Source of the DNA: Erwinia psidii
GTDB taxonomy: Bacteria > Pseudomonadota > Gammaproteobacteria > Enterobacterales > Enterobacteriaceae
NCBI RefSeq assembly: GCF_003846135.1
Contig: NZ_RHHM01000003.1
Location: forward strand, 124,001 to 188,000
DNA length: 64,000 nt
Direction of reading: 5' to 3'
Shown here: piece after piece, positions 1 through 10,317 of the stretch
Position numbering within the stretch: the stretch's first letter is position 1
How the letters are laid out: every line of letters begins with the position of its first letter
Notes under the pieces: model-generated
The model's input: the letters and a program-made list of their open reading frames with translations, nothing else
Databases searched by the model: none
Told to the model about the DNA's origin: nothing
Made by a program: the position numbers and the translations under genes

Positions 1-259
1 GCCAGGAAAAGGTGGGCAAATTTTCGCGGGTTAACTTGATACAGTCTTCTTCATACTCAAAACGACGTTCGTAGTGACGACACTGGCAGGTTTTGATATT
101 TAACTGGTTGCAGGCAACGTTGGTAAAATAGATTTCGTCCGTATCGGCATCCTGTAATTTGTTGAGACAGCACTGACCACATCCATCACATAAGGACTCC
201 CATTCCTCATCAGTCATTTGCTCCAGCGTTTTACGCTGCCAGAAAGGGCTCTCAGTCAT
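1..259 (-). CDS. ycgN: YcgN, UPF0260 cysteine-rich protein (partial, C-terminus off window)
   Basis: The first 86 codons of a YcgN/YkgJ-type protein read leftward off the window edge; the start is the ATG at 257–259. The N-terminus [20 protein letters not shown] and the following CDGCGQCC cluster, with further cysteines in TCQCRHYE, match the E. coli YcgN family, whose conserved cysteines suggest metal or Fe-S binding. Biochemical function is unknown. It lies downstream of ycgM on the same strand, with a terminator-like hairpin between them, as expected for the ycgL/ycgM/ycgN neighbourhood next to minC. Confidence 0.93.
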   Translation of the reverse strand, partial: MTESPFWQRKTLEQMTDEEWESLCDGCGQCCLNKLQDADTDEIYFTNVACNQLNIKTCQCRHYERRFEYEEDCIKLTRENLPTFSW

Positions 260-275
260 GCTCGTGTCCTGTTAA

Positions 276-310
276 TAAAAAAAGCCCGCACCTTATAAAC
301 AGTTCGGGCT
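276..310 (-). terminator. Intrinsic terminator downstream of ycgM
   Basis: Read on the minus strand, a 6-bp G+C stem (AGCCCG 283–288 pairing with CGGGCT 305–310) is followed directly by seven T residues. It lies between the ycgM stop and the ycgN start. Confidence 0.75.
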
Positions 311-323
311 GGAGATGCAAGTC

Positions 324-983
324 CTACAGGACGCGGGTAGCAATACCATAGCCACCCAGTGAAACCTCAAGCTTATCACCCGAAGCCATCGGACCAACGC
401 CTTCAGGCGTACCGGTGATCACAATATCCCCTGCACGCAACGTAAAGAACCGGCTCATGTAGGCAATCAGTGGGAGGATTTTGTGGATCATATCCTGGGT
501 ATTGCCATACTGACGCACTTCACCATTGACCACCAGCTTTAGCTCCGTATTCTGAGGATCGGCGTCAAATTCATTAACAGGAATAAACCCGGAAACAGGA
601 CAGGAATTGTCAAACGCCTTCGCTTTTTCCCATGGCTGCCCCGCCTTTTTGCATCCCGCCTGCACGTCACGCAGCGTCAGGTCCAGCGCAACGCCATAGC
701 CTGCAATCGCTTTAGCAACATGCTCTTCAGAAGCCTGTTTCAGGGTTGAACCAATCAACACAGCCAGTTCGACTTCATGGTGCACCGCGCCCAGTGCGCC
801 CGGTATCGATAACGGCTGACGAAGATCACAGAGCGCGGTTTCAGGCTTAATAAAGATCACCGGTTCAACGGGCACGGCGTTACCCATCTCTTTAATGTGT
901 TTTGCATAGTTGCTTCCGACGCAAACCACCTTGCTTACCGGATAGTCTAATAACGCGCCCTGCCAGTTGTGATGTTGATACAT
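324..983 (-). CDS. ycgM: YcgM, fumarylacetoacetate hydrolase-family enzyme
   Basis: 219 residues, full length for the single-domain FAH family (YcgM/FAHD1 type; homologues act as acylpyruvate hydrolases or oxaloacetate decarboxylases). The expected metal ligands are visible: E70 and E72 in the HHEVELAVLIG motif and D101 in GVALDLTLRD. The C-terminal ITGTPEGVGP loop is intact. The cytosolic role is probably hydrolysis or decarboxylation of a small 2-oxo acid; the physiological substrate cannot be read from sequence. Start is the ATG at 981–983. The neighbours ycgN and ycgL are on the same strand, with minC divergent beyond ycgL. Confidence 0.93.
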   Translation of the reverse strand: MYQHHNWQGALLDYPVSKVVCVGSNYAKHIKEMGNAVPVEPVIFIKPETALCDLRQPLSIPGALGAVHHEVELAVLIGSTLKQASEEHVAKAIAGYGVALDLTLRDVQAGCKKAGQPWEKAKAFDNSCPVSGFIPVNEFDADPQNTELKLVVNGEVRQYGNTQDMIHKILPLIAYMSRFFTLRAGDIVITGTPEGVGPMASGDKLEVSLGGYGIATRVL

Positions 984-1198
984 GTCGTTCCCCTACCTGT
1001 GGTAAGCGTGGATGCTCAGTCGTTGAACACCCTTCTGTTGTCGTGCCTGACGCCGGACTGCGCCCAGGTTTACTCTCGCTGGTAGCACATTCTCTGTCAG
1101 ACAGTATTCATCATGGTGTCTTTAAATCGCCCGGTTTGTAATTTAAATGACGAACAACGGGGCGGCGCTGGTTCGAATATGTTCAGCAAAAATCACGG

Positions 1199-1474
1199 TT
1201 AATTATTTTTATCTTTTGCCAGATGACAGGTAAGCAAGTTTTCCACCGGTGGCGGAACCTGTAAATAATACCCCTGCTCTTTCAGCGACGTTTTTACTTT
1301 GCCTAAATCAGCGTTCGCAAGGCTTTTCGAGCCATCCAGTGGCAATAACATTGCCAGCTTTGGCTGACCAAAACCCTGAAGCAGTTCAGCAGGAACTCGA
1401 CTGAAATCGTCTTTTTTTTCGACATACAGATAAGTCTGATCTCTTTTGGGGCTTCTGTAGATTGCACAATACAT
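1199..1474 (-). CDS. ycgL: YcgL domain protein
   Basis: 91 residues starting [20 protein letters not shown], which is the normal start of the YcgL family (DUF709). The open frame runs 57 codons further upstream, but those residues have no family similarity and overlap the minC promoter region, so I take the ATG at 1472–1474. Members are small cytosolic proteins of unknown function, conserved beside minC in gamma-proteobacteria. It is divergent from minCDE, so the 1475–1629 interval should contain both promoters. Confidence 0.9.
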   Translation of the reverse strand: MYCAIYRSPKRDQTYLYVEKKDDFSRVPAELLQGFGQPKLAMLLPLDGSKSLANADLGKVKTSLKEQGYYLQVPPPVENLLTCHLAKDKNN

Positions 1475-1629
1475 ATTTTTACCCGAATTCAACTGGATGG
1501 TCACTTGCCTGAATATAGCAGTAACTATAACATGCTTGCAGATCTTAAGAATATTGCCCCATCGCGATGCGCTGCCACACTGGCAGTCTGATCCAGGGGA
1601 ATGCGAAATAACAGGACTGAGCGCGACAG

Positions 1630-2322
1630 ATGTCACAAACGCCAATAGAGTTGAAAGGCAGCAGTTTTACTTTGTCTGTTGTTCATTTACACCACAGCGA
1701 TCCCGATGTAGTTCAGCAGGCATTAAAGGACAAAATCAGTCAGGCCCCTGCCTTTCTGAAAAACGCGCCAGTGGTGCTCAATGTCGCCTCGTTAACCAGC
1801 GAGTCAGACTGGCTACAGATACAGCAGGCCGTTTCTTCCACCGGCTTGCATATTGTTGGCGTCAGCGGGTGTAAAGACCCACAGCTCAAACACGCCATTG
1901 CCGGTGCGGGTCTGCCGCTATTGTCCGAGGGGAAGGAGCAGAAAAAAAGCGGCGATGTTACCGATACCGTTAAACCTGCCGGGCCTGCTGCTGTCAAAAC
2001 CAAAGTTATTAATACGCCGGTCCGCTCCGGGCAGCAAATTTATGCCAAAAACAGTGACCTGATTGTCACGAATAGCGTTAGCGCCGGAGCTGAACTGGTT
2101 GCCGATGGGAATATTCATATTTATGGCATGATGCGCGGTCGTGCTCTGGCAGGCGCCAGCGGTGAACAGGATTGTCAGATATTTTGTACCAACCTGTCCG
2201 CTGAGTTGGTTTCCATAGCCGGGGAATACTGGATTATGGATCAAATTCCTGCCGATTTTTTCGGAAAAGCGTCACGTCTTTGTTTAAAAGACGGCACCCT
2301 GACTATACAGGCACTGAACTGA
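1630..2322 (+). CDS. minC: Septum site-determining protein MinC
   Basis: 230 residues, the usual length. The N-terminal FtsZ-inhibiting domain covers about residues 1–105. A variable charged and proline-rich linker follows (about 105–125), then the C-terminal beta-helix domain (about 125–230, beginning [11 protein letters not shown]), which dimerises and binds MinD. It blocks Z-ring assembly away from midcell when recruited to the membrane by MinD. It is the first gene of minC–minD–minE, with 40 bp before minD. Confidence 0.97.
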   Translation: MSQTPIELKGSSFTLSVVHLHHSDPDVVQQALKDKISQAPAFLKNAPVVLNVASLTSESDWLQIQQAVSSTGLHIVGVSGCKDPQLKHAIAGAGLPLLSEGKEQKKSGDVTDTVKPAGPAAVKTKVINTPVRSGQQIYAKNSDLIVTNSVSAGAELVADGNIHIYGMMRGRALAGASGEQDCQIFCTNLSAELVSIAGEYWIMDQIPADFFGKASRLCLKDGTLTIQALN

Positions 2323-2362
2323 ACAGGTTCACAAGCCCTTTTTTTCTTAAGGAAATTATTTT

Positions 2363-3175
2363 ATGGCACGCATAATTGTAGTGACTTCGGGTAAAGGAGG
2401 CGTGGGAAAGACCACCTCCAGCGCGGCCATCGCTACCGGTTTAGCTCAGAAAGGTAAAAAAACGGTGGTGATCGATTTTGACATCGGTCTGCGTAACCTT
2501 GATCTGATCATGGGCTGTGAACGCCGCGTGGTATACGATTTTGTCAACGTTATTCAGGGTGATGCCACGCTGAATCAGGCATTAATCAAGGACAAGCGCA
2601 CTGATAATCTTTTTATCCTGCCCGCATCACAGACGCGTGATAAAGATGCCCTGACGCGTGATGGCGTGGAAAAAGTGCTGAATGACCTCGGTAAAATGGA
2701 CTTTGAATTTATCGTCTGTGATTCACCAGCAGGTATTGAGACTGGTGCCCTGATGGCACTCTACTTTGCTGATGAAGCGATCATCACCACCAACCCTGAA
2801 GTCTCTTCTGTGCGCGACTCTGACCGTATTCTTGGCATTCTTTCTTCAAAATCCCGACGGGCAGAAAACGGACAGGATCCTATCAAAGAGCACCTGCTGC
2901 TGACCCGCTATAACCCCGGTCGTGTAAATCGTGGGGACATGTTAAGCATGGAAGATGTGCTGGAAATTTTGCGCATTCCTCTGGCCGGGGTGATTCCTGA
3001 AGATCAATCGGTACTGCGCGCCTCCAACCAGGGTGAGCCTGTCATTCTGGATACTGAATCAGACGCGGGCAAAGCCTACGCGGACACCGTTGACCGCATT
3101 CTTGGTGAAGAACGCCCTTTCCGCTTCATTGAAGAAGAGAAGAAGGGTTTCCTGAAACGTCTCTTTGGGGGATAA
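2363..3175 (+). CDS. minD: Septum site-determining ATPase MinD
   Basis: 270 residues, full length. The deviant Walker A motif SGKGGVGKTT is at residues 9–18, with K11 and K16 as the signature and catalytic lysines. The C-terminal amphipathic membrane-targeting helix (EEEKKGFLKRLFGG) is intact. ATP-bound MinD dimerises on the inner membrane, recruits MinC, and is released by MinE-stimulated hydrolysis, giving pole-to-pole oscillation. Three bases separate it from minE, so translational coupling is likely. Confidence 0.98.
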   Translation: MARIIVVTSGKGGVGKTTSSAAIATGLAQKGKKTVVIDFDIGLRNLDLIMGCERRVVYDFVNVIQGDATLNQALIKDKRTDNLFILPASQTRDKDALTRDGVEKVLNDLGKMDFEFIVCDSPAGIETGALMALYFADEAIITTNPEVSSVRDSDRILGILSSKSRRAENGQDPIKEHLLLTRYNPGRVNRGDMLSMEDVLEILRIPLAGVIPEDQSVLRASNQGEPVILDTESDAGKAYADTVDRILGEERPFRFIEEEKKGFLKRLFGG

Positions 3176-3178
3176 ACT

Positions 3179-3448
3179 ATGGCCTTACTCGATTTCTTTT
3201 TATCCCGTAAAAAGAACACAGCCAACATAGCCAAGGAACGGCTGCAAATTATTGTAGCGGAACGCAGAAGGGGTGACAGTGAGCCCCATTATCTGCCGCA
3301 ACTGAAAAAGGATATTCTTGAAGTCATCTGTAAGTACGTGAAGATCGACCCGGAAATGCTCAGCGTAAAACTGGATCAGAACGATGATGACATTTCGATT
3401 CTGGAACTGAACGTCACGCTTCCAGAGGCAGAAGACGCAGCAAAATGA
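3179..3448 (+). CDS. minE: Cell division topological specificity factor MinE
   Basis: 89 residues. The N-terminal amphipathic sequence [12 protein letters not shown] and the anti-MinCD helix around residues 12–31 ([16 protein letters not shown]) are conserved, followed by the C-terminal dimerisation domain. It activates the MinD ATPase and drives oscillation. It is the last gene of the operon and converges on rnd. That junction differs from E. coli K-12, where minCDE and rnd lie far apart. Confidence 0.97.
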   Translation: MALLDFFLSRKKNTANIAKERLQIIVAERRRGDSEPHYLPQLKKDILEVICKYVKIDPEMLSVKLDQNDDDISILELNVTLPEAEDAAK

Positions 3449-3466
3449 TCCACTTCCCGTTCTGAT

Positions 3467-3492
3467 TTTCCCCTGCTGACACGCAGGGGAAA
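3467..3492. terminator. Bidirectional hairpin between minE and rnd
   Basis: A perfect 10-bp stem (3467–3476 with 3483–3492) and a 6-base loop between converging genes. It has no long T-tract, so termination is inferred from position. Confidence 0.55.
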
Positions 3493-3500
3493 CGTCTGCG

Positions 3501-4619
3501 CTACCCTTGCAGGATCTCCCGAACACCATTGTGCAGCAGCTCACCACGCCAGCCAGTCAACAGTTCCGGCTTGCAATCGGTCGGTTTGAGCTGCCATTGC
3601 CAGCTAAGTAGCTGATTGATCTGTCTGCGCGACGCCAAAAGTTCCTGACTGACACCATTTTTTTCTGCGACATCCGCCATCAGTGCTTTCAATGACTTAA
3701 AGGTTTGTTTGTAGCCCGGATGATCGATAAGATTACTCAGCGGCGGCGGCAGATCGTTTTCATCCAGCTCATTTGCCCTGGCGACCATCGCCACCAGATT
3801 TTTCCCATAATGGCGGATCTCCTGCCCTGTCAGCCCAAGATGATCCAGCTCGCCCAGTGTTCCCGGCATAAAGCGGGCCACTTTCCATAAGTTTTCTTCG
3901 CGCACCACGAAGTTGACGGCCATGTCTTTTTCGCGGGCCAGCTCCAGCCGCCAGGCAGCCAGCAAACGCAACGCGGCCAGCTGACGTGGCCGCAACTGCC
4001 AGGCGTTAGTAATATCACGCCAGGCTTCCTGTGGCTCGGTAACCCTCTGCCGACGCTGACACAGTAATTCACATTCATTAAGTGCAGCCGCGATGTTACC
4101 TGATACCTGCGCCTCTTCCAGCAGCCTGTGAGCAATCGGCAGCAGATAATAAACGTCAGCAGCAGCATACTGACACTGTTTTTCAGTCAGAGGACGTGCC
4201 AGCCAGTCAGTACGGGATTCACTTTTATCCAGTTCAATACCGGTGAAGGATGCCACCAGGGTGGCAAAACCGCAAGAAAGCGGGCGCCCGTTAAAGGCAG
4301 CCAGAATCTGGGTATCAATCATCGGCACAGGCAGCAGCGCAAACTCATGCAGGAAAACCTCCAGGTCTTCACTGCCGGCATGCAGAAACTTGGTTATAGC
4401 CGGGTTAGTCAGCAGAGCGCGAAAGGGTGCCCATTCGGTTATCGGTAAGGGATCGATAAGCGATATATGCTCACCATCATATAGCTGGATCAGGCCGAGG
4501 CCGGGATAATAGGTGCGGGTTCGGACAAATTCGGTATCCAGCGCCACGGCAGACGCCTTATTGGCAGCCTGGCAGCATTCAGCCAGCGCTTCATTAGTGG
4601 TTATCAGGGTGTAATTCAA
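3501..4619 (-). CDS. rnd: Ribonuclease D
   Basis: 372 residues, normal for RNase D, a 3'–5' exoribonuclease of tRNA 3'-end maturation. The DEDD-type active-site residues are present: D28 and E30 in ALDTEF, D85 in HAGSEDLEVF, and Y151 with D155 in QYAAADVYYLL. An HRDC domain occupies about residues 210–290. It sits downstream of fadD on the same strand, the conserved fadD–rnd order, with about 90 bp between. Confidence 0.97.
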   Translation of the reverse strand: MNYTLITTNEALAECCQAANKASAVALDTEFVRTRTYYPGLGLIQLYDGEHISLIDPLPITEWAPFRALLTNPAITKFLHAGSEDLEVFLHEFALLPVPMIDTQILAAFNGRPLSCGFATLVASFTGIELDKSESRTDWLARPLTEKQCQYAAADVYYLLPIAHRLLEEAQVSGNIAAALNECELLCQRRQRVTEPQEAWRDITNAWQLRPRQLAALRLLAAWRLELAREKDMAVNFVVREENLWKVARFMPGTLGELDHLGLTGQEIRHYGKNLVAMVARANELDENDLPPPLSNLIDHPGYKQTFKSLKALMADVAEKNGVSQELLASRRQINQLLSWQWQLKPTDCKPELLTGWRGELLHNGVREILQG

Positions 4620-4712
4620 AATGTTCCTCTCGCTATAGCGTGATTTACCTCAGCATGGCCGGGTAAAACGCCGGTATTCTCGGCGCATCGACAGGCTAAC
4701 AAACAGGGCAAT

Positions 4713-6428
4713 TCAGACGGCTTTTAGCGATTTTATCGCTTCTTCACGCAGTTGACGCCGCAAAATTTTTCCAACATTAGTTTTTGGCAAATCGTCCCGA
4801 AATTCAACCACCTTCGGAACTTTATAGCCGGTCAGGTGTTTCTTACAGTGCATGAGCAACTCTTCTGTGGTCAGCGAGAGATCTTTTTTTACCACGCAAA
4901 CTTTAATGGTTTCTCCTGACACCTCGTTGGGTACGCCAATGGCCGCCGCTTCCCGAACTTTTGGATGCATCATCAGCACATCTTCAATCTCATTGGGATA
5001 AACGTTAAAACCAGAAACCAGCATCATGTCCTTTTTGCGGTCAACAATGCGAATAAAGCCTGCAGAGTCAACGGTAACAATATCACCACTGTGAAGCCAT
5101 CCATTTTTGAGCACTTCATCGGTCGCATCAGGACGTTGCCAGTAGCCCAACATCACCTGCGGCCCTTTTATGCACAGTTCTCCCGGCTCTCCCTCCGCAA
5201 CCTCCTCATTCTTATCATTGACCAGTTTGATATCCGTTGAAGGTACCGGCAGGCCAATACTGCCATCGTGATTACGTATATCGTAAGGATTGACCGATAC
5301 CAGTGGTGAACATTCGGTGAGACCATAGCCCTCCAGCAGATAATGTCCCGTCAGCTTCTCCCAACGCTCAGCCACCGATTTATGTACCGCCATTCCCCCG
5401 GCAGCAGAAAGGGTGAGACTGGAGAAATCCAGTTGCTGAAAATCTTTATCGTTCAACAGTGCGTTAAACAGCGTGTTAACACCGGTGATGGCGGTAAAAC
5501 GAGTCCTGGACAACGTTTTTACCATCCCCGGAATATCGCGCGGATTGGTGATAAGCAGGTTAGCGCCGCCCAAATCTATAAACAGCAGACAGTTCACGGT
5601 CAGTGCAAAGATATGATAAAGCGGCAGCGCGGTAACCACTGTCTCACCACCCTCTTTCAGCAATGAGCCGTAGGTCGCCCTGGCCTGTTCAATATTGGCC
5701 TGCATATTACGGTGGGTGAGCATCGCGCCCTTCGCCACGCCGCTTGTACCACCGGTATATTGCAGAAAAGCCAGGTCGTCGTTGATTATCTCTGGCCGCT
5801 GGTACGGCATCTGATGTCCCAGGCGTAAGGCAGTGCGAAAAGAGATCGCATTTGGCAAGTGGTAGCGAGGAACCATTCGCTTGATATACTTGACGACAAA
5901 GTTTAACAGCGTGGCCCTTGCCGGAGATAGCTGATCGCCCAGACGGCTAAGAATAACGTGTTTTATTTGCGTCTTTTCGACCACTTTTTCCAGCGTATGC
6001 GCGAAATTTGACACAATAACAATGGCACAGGCACCGCTGTCATTGAGCTGGTGCTCCAGCTCTCGGGGCGTGTAGAGTGGATTAACGTTAACCACGATCA
6101 GACCAGCGCGTAATACCCCCAGCAAGGCAACCGGATACTGCAACAGGTTGGGCATCATCAGGGCAACACGATCCCCTTTTTTCAGTGCCAGACCCTGTTG
6201 CAGATAGGCAGCAAAAGCCCGACTACGCTCTTCAAGCTGGCGGAAGCTCATCGCCTTGCCCATGTTTATAAAGGCGGGCTTATCACCGTAACGTTTTACC
6301 GCCGTTTCAAACAGCCCGACAAGAGATGTGTAATGGTCGGCACTGATTTCTGCCGGAACATCAGCCGGGTAGCGCTTTAACCACACCTTATTCAGGAAAA
6401 CATCTCGGAAATGATTATTTACTGTCAT
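4713..6428 (-). CDS. fadD: Long-chain fatty acyl-CoA ligase FadD
   Basis: 571 residues as drawn from the ATG at 6426–6428. E. coli FadD is 561 residues and begins at the equivalent of residue 13 here ([13 protein letters not shown]), where this genome has CTG AAT, so the longer N-terminus is plausible but unproven. AMP-binding motifs are intact: [11 protein letters not shown] at 224–234, GYGLTECSP at 367–375 and the C-terminal FadD signature around [13 protein letters not shown]. It activates exogenous long-chain fatty acids at the inner membrane for beta-oxidation. FadR control is expected from the family, but I could not identify an operator. Confidence 0.97.
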   Translation of the reverse strand: MTVNNHFRDVFLNKVWLKRYPADVPAEISADHYTSLVGLFETAVKRYGDKPAFINMGKAMSFRQLEERSRAFAAYLQQGLALKKGDRVALMMPNLLQYPVALLGVLRAGLIVVNVNPLYTPRELEHQLNDSGACAIVIVSNFAHTLEKVVEKTQIKHVILSRLGDQLSPARATLLNFVVKYIKRMVPRYHLPNAISFRTALRLGHQMPYQRPEIINDDLAFLQYTGGTSGVAKGAMLTHRNMQANIEQARATYGSLLKEGGETVVTALPLYHIFALTVNCLLFIDLGGANLLITNPRDIPGMVKTLSRTRFTAITGVNTLFNALLNDKDFQQLDFSSLTLSAAGGMAVHKSVAERWEKLTGHYLLEGYGLTECSPLVSVNPYDIRNHDGSIGLPVPSTDIKLVNDKNEEVAEGEPGELCIKGPQVMLGYWQRPDATDEVLKNGWLHSGDIVTVDSAGFIRIVDRKKDMMLVSGFNVYPNEIEDVLMMHPKVREAAAIGVPNEVSGETIKVCVVKKDLSLTTEELLMHCKKHLTGYKVPKVVEFRDDLPKTNVGKILRRQLREEAIKSLKAV

Positions 6429-6549
6429 TACAATCTCGCCCTGCCACGCTTATTAACATTATTTTAACTCAGCGTATCTTTCAGCATCTTTCTCTGTAAA
6501 AACCTTGCGAAGCCCATCACTAATTTTTTGCAGTGCTGGATCAAACGAT

Positions 6550-6590
6550 AAAAGACGACCCGGCAACTGCGTAACAGCTACCGGGTCGTC
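6550..6590 (-). terminator. Intrinsic terminator of yeaY
   Basis: A perfect 10-bp stem GACGACCCGG (6554–6563) with CCGGGTCGTC (6581–6590). Read on the minus strand it is followed by TTTTATC, directly after the yeaY stop. Confidence 0.8.
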
Positions 6591-6604
6591 ATAAAATAAG
6601 CCAA

Positions 6605-7201
6605 CTACTCCGTCAGGATAGTCTGAACCTGAACCGGTCCCTGATTGTAAAAGCCGCCGGGTGGTGGTCCCCAGTAACCGCCACGATGGCGTCCCCGCGG
6701 GGGACCATACCAAATCCAGGGATCAACAGGCTGTGGCGGGGTGATGACCTGCTGAGTCAGATGCCAGCGCTGATAACCGGTCACATTCACTTTCACAAAG
6801 TGATAGGATGCCTGACCAACCTGCCCTTTTTCGCTGCCGGTAACAGGCCCAACCACGGTCACCATCTGATTATTAAAATCCACAGGATCGACAAAACCTT
6901 TGATGTCAGCATAGACACGGCCAATCGACGGGCTGCCCAGTATCGGACGGGCTGTGTCATCAAGCGGCATTGCTGCGATTTCCAGACGGGTAACACCGTC
7001 TTTATTAATGACCTTCACCACTTTGCCACCAAAGCGTGATTCCTGGCCAACATAGAGCTGTGGTGCATTCATCACCCGGACCAAATCCTGCTGTGGCGTC
7101 GGTGATGTGCCACGAACGGAATCCGGCACGCTGACGCATCCTGTGAGTAAAGACAGAAGCAACACGACACTTCCAGATTGCAATAACACACGTTTACGCA
7201 T
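6605..7201 (-). CDS. yeaY: Slp-family outer-membrane lipoprotein YeaY
   Basis: 198 residues. It has a lipoprotein signal peptide with lipobox LLTGC and acylated cysteine C22, followed by the Slp domain (about 30–150, including [20 protein letters not shown]). The C-terminus is rich in G, P, R and W ([19 protein letters not shown]). Slp-like proteins are starvation- and stress-related outer-membrane lipoproteins of unclear role. It lies between fadD and tsaB, as in E. coli, and has its own terminator. Confidence 0.92.
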   Translation of the reverse strand: MRKRVLLQSGSVVLLLSLLTGCVSVPDSVRGTSPTPQQDLVRVMNAPQLYVGQESRFGGKVVKVINKDGVTRLEIAAMPLDDTARPILGSPSIGRVYADIKGFVDPVDFNNQMVTVVGPVTGSEKGQVGQASYHFVKVNVTGYQRWHLTQQVITPPQPVDPWIWYGPPRGRHRGGYWGPPPGGFYNQGPVQVQTILTE

Positions 7202-7347
7202 AATGATCTCCCTGTTACCGAAAGCTTTGACTTCACTGGTGATAATAAGTTGCGTTACCCGTCGTCAGCATCCACTGGCCGCGCCCACGGACAACACGGC
7301 GTGGCTGTCCGCGTCATCACCATCGCCACCGGTGATTGCCCAAACGC

Positions 7348-8061
7348 TTATCCACGCCCCGGTAATTTTTTCCAGGTCACTTCATTGCGCAGGTAGGTCG
7401 GCTCGGCATCTGCCGCCTCCACCACCTCCCCCGACGCCAGGGCGACGGCGGCTAGCGGCAACATATCTTCCGCGCTGGGTAACAACACATCCGTGCCATG
7501 TAACGTCAGTCCAGGGGGGATGGGACTGATTTCCGCGAGTGACGGATAAGCCTGCCAGCCGGTTCCCACCTGTGCCCAGTCACCCGTTAACTGCGACATC
7601 CGCTGCAGTGCAACCTCTGGTTTGAGCACCGCTTCCGTCTTTTCACCCTGCCAGTTACCCTGCTCATCCCGCACATATTCAGCCCAGTACACCTCTCCCA
7701 TCCGGGCATCTGTTGCGGCAAGTACGCGACGTGCCCCATGTCGCCGCCAGGCGGTTTGCGCCATGGTTTTCAGGGTTGAGACACCGACCAGTGGCAATCC
7801 CGCCCCCAGCGCCAACCCCTGAGCAATGCCAATAGCGATACGCACACCGGTAAAGCTTCCCGGACCCCGACCAAAGGCCAACGCGTCCAGCCCGGCAAGC
7901 GCGGTCTGACGCTCGCGGAGGATCTGTTGCACCATTGGCAGGATCCGCTGGGTATGCTCACGTGCGCACAGTTCAAAGTGCGCCGAAATCTCGTCGTTCA
8001 TCAGCAACGCGACTGAACAGGCCTCTGTCGCCGTATCAATCGCTAAAATTCGCGTGGACAT
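7348..8061 (-). CDS. tsaB: tRNA threonylcarbamoyladenosine biosynthesis protein TsaB
   Basis: 237 residues starting [19 protein letters not shown]; the frame extends 12 codons further but the family starts here (ATG 8059–8061). It is an ASKHA-fold pseudo-enzyme (formerly YeaZ) that partners TsaD and TsaE in making t6A37 of ANN-decoding tRNAs. The [18 protein letters not shown] segment that contributes to TsaD binding is conserved. It is essential in E. coli. It is adjacent to yoaA, as in E. coli. Confidence 0.96.
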   Translation of the reverse strand: MSTRILAIDTATEACSVALLMNDEISAHFELCAREHTQRILPMVQQILRERQTALAGLDALAFGRGPGSFTGVRIAIGIAQGLALGAGLPLVGVSTLKTMAQTAWRRHGARRVLAATDARMGEVYWAEYVRDEQGNWQGEKTEAVLKPEVALQRMSQLTGDWAQVGTGWQAYPSLAEISPIPPGLTLHGTDVLLPSAEDMLPLAAVALASGEVVEAADAEPTYLRNEVTWKKLPGRG

Positions 8062-8115
8062 AGATACCTCAGCAAGGAAAAATTCGCGACGCAGCATAGC
8101 ATATTGTCGTGGAAA

Positions 8116-10026
8116 TTACTGTTGAGGGGATGAGGTAAGGAACGCCACCGCCTGCTGAAGATCACGCGTGCGGGGCGTCGGTGGCAGACTGTTCAGGAAA
8201 ACCGCGCCGTAGGGCCGCATCACCAGGCGGTTATCACAGATCACCAACACCCCACGATCGTCCACGTCACGGATCAAACGTCCCACGCCCTGCTTGAGGG
8301 TAATCACCGCATCCGGTAGCTGCACGTCGTCAAAGGGATCGCCACCACGCAGTTTGCAATCTTCCATCCTTGCCTTCAGCAGCGGATCGTCGGGCGAGGT
8401 GAACGGCAGCTTATCGATAATCACCAGTGACAGCACATCACCCCGGACATCCACCCCTTCCCAGAAACTGCTGGTTGCCACCAGCAGGGCGTTCCCGGCT
8501 GCAACAAACTGCTTTAACAGCTGAGCTTTGCTGGTTTCGCCCTGTAGCAACACTGGCAGGGTCAGCAGGGTGCGGAACTGCTCTGCCAGAAAACGCATCA
8601 TCTGCCGTGAAGTACAGAGCAGAAAACAGCGTCCGTTATTGGCCTCAATCAGCGGTAACAGCATTTTCGCCAGCTGTTGTGCACTGCCCGGTTGGTTGTG
8701 GGCAGGTAAATGTCGCGGCACGTAAAGCAGCGCCTGCCGGGAAAAATCAAAGGGACTGTTGAGGATAAGCGTGCTTGCCTTACCGACGCCCAGCCGTTCA
8801 ACAAAATGGGTCATCTGTTCGTTAACCGCAAGCGTCGCCGAGGTGAATATCCAGCTGGCCGGACGTTCATCCATCACCTCACGGAAGCGTTCGGCAACAG
8901 ACAGCGGGGTCAGCGCCAGTACAAAATGACGGGCGTTACACTCATACCAGTAGCTGAAACCCGGCTGCGTGACATCCTTCAGTCGACGAAGTCTGCCGCG
9001 ATACAGCGCGGCACGTTCAAAGGCAGCATCCAGCAGCGCCGAGCGGCCAAGCGCCATTTTCGCCACGTCGTGACACAGTTCAAGCGCATCATCAAGCAAT
9101 AGCAGTGACCGCTGGGTAGCGGGATTATTCAGCATATCACGCAGATTACCGCGAAACCCCGGTTCGCCCAGCGCCAGTCTGAAATCCTGCGCACTCTGCG
9201 CCAGGCGATCGGCGGACTTTTGTAACTGCTGCATATCACGGATTTCAGTCCGGTAAGCAATGGTGATATCTCTGGCGAGATCCAGCAGCTGTTTGCTGGA
9301 AATCTGCTGACCAAAATACTGGCTGGCAATATCCGGTAGCTGATGAGCTTCATCGAAGATCATGACATCGGCCTGCGGGATCAGTTCGGCAAAACCGCTC
9401 TCTTTCACCACCATGTCAGCCAGAAACAGATGATGATTCACCACCACCACGTCCGCATCCATTGCCCTGCGACGTGCTTTCACCACAAAACAGTCCTGAT
9501 ACTGTGGGCAGTCACTGCCCAGACAGTTATCATTGGTACTGGTCACCAGCGGCCATATGGTGCTGTCTTCCGTTACCCCGCCGCAGCTACTGATATCACC
9601 ATCGACGGTTTCCGCTGACCAGCCACGAAGATGTACCAGATCGCTCATGGCCTGTGCCGCCAGTTCTCCCCCCGCCATTGACTGCTGTTCAAGCCGCTCA
9701 AGACAGAGATAATTGGAGCGCCCTTTCAGCAATGCCAGCTTGCCTTTAAACTTCAGGGCACGGGCGACGGTAGGTAAGTCACGGTTATACAGTTGATCCT
9801 GTAACGCTTTGGAGCCGGTGGAAACAATGACTTTTTTACCCGAGCGCAACGCCGGGGCAAGATACGCGTAAGTTTTGCCGGTGCCGGTTCCCGCTTCGAC
9901 CACCAGCTCATTTTTACCCTCAATCGCCTGTCTGACCGCGTCGGCCATCTGACGCTGAGGCTCACGCGGTTTAAATCCAGGGATCGCCAGCGCCAGCGCG
10001 CCATCTGCTGCAAAATCGTCTGCCAA
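8116..10026 (-). CDS. yoaA: XPD/DinG-like Fe-S helicase YoaA
   Basis: 636 residues, superfamily 2 helicase. Walker A GTGTGKT is at 46–52 and the DEAH box at 225–228. The four cysteines expected to hold a 4Fe-4S cluster are C108, C168, C173 and C179. The C-terminal motif VI region (KQGVGRLIRDVDDRG) is present. In E. coli YoaA is a DNA-repair helicase that binds the HolC (chi) subunit of DNA polymerase III. The start ATG has no competing upstream candidate with family similarity. Confidence 0.95.
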   Translation of the reverse strand: MADDFAADGALALAIPGFKPREPQRQMADAVRQAIEGKNELVVEAGTGTGKTYAYLAPALRSGKKVIVSTGSKALQDQLYNRDLPTVARALKFKGKLALLKGRSNYLCLERLEQQSMAGGELAAQAMSDLVHLRGWSAETVDGDISSCGGVTEDSTIWPLVTSTNDNCLGSDCPQYQDCFVVKARRRAMDADVVVVNHHLFLADMVVKESGFAELIPQADVMIFDEAHQLPDIASQYFGQQISSKQLLDLARDITIAYRTEIRDMQQLQKSADRLAQSAQDFRLALGEPGFRGNLRDMLNNPATQRSLLLLDDALELCHDVAKMALGRSALLDAAFERAALYRGRLRRLKDVTQPGFSYWYECNARHFVLALTPLSVAERFREVMDERPASWIFTSATLAVNEQMTHFVERLGVGKASTLILNSPFDFSRQALLYVPRHLPAHNQPGSAQQLAKMLLPLIEANNGRCFLLCTSRQMMRFLAEQFRTLLTLPVLLQGETSKAQLLKQFVAAGNALLVATSSFWEGVDVRGDVLSLVIIDKLPFTSPDDPLLKARMEDCKLRGGDPFDDVQLPDAVITLKQGVGRLIRDVDDRGVLVICDNRLVMRPYGAVFLNSLPPTPRTRDLQQAVAFLTSSPQQ

Positions 10027-10317
10027 CTTGTCCTCACCGCGAGAGAAAAAAACGCTGACATTATGTCAGCCCGCACAGCACGATGCAAAGCCCTTAAAAT
10101 CAATCAATTACGATAGGACACTCTGTAACCGGTTGATCGTAAACGGTTCAGACGCCTGTGGTGCTGAACACCGTCGTCTGCCTGTTCCCCGGCGTCCCAC
10201 GCCAGAATCGGATGGTGCCGACAGAACAAACCGGACCATCCTGCTGTCGCAAATGATAAAAATTTGTGGCAGGCTTGCGAACCACCGAGCGAAACAAAAC
10301 TGATTAAGAGGAAAATG

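Noticed and set aside
6459-6713. 84-codon minus-strand ORF across the yeaY end and its terminator
   Set aside because: Out-of-frame shadow of yeaY that runs through a clear intrinsic terminator.
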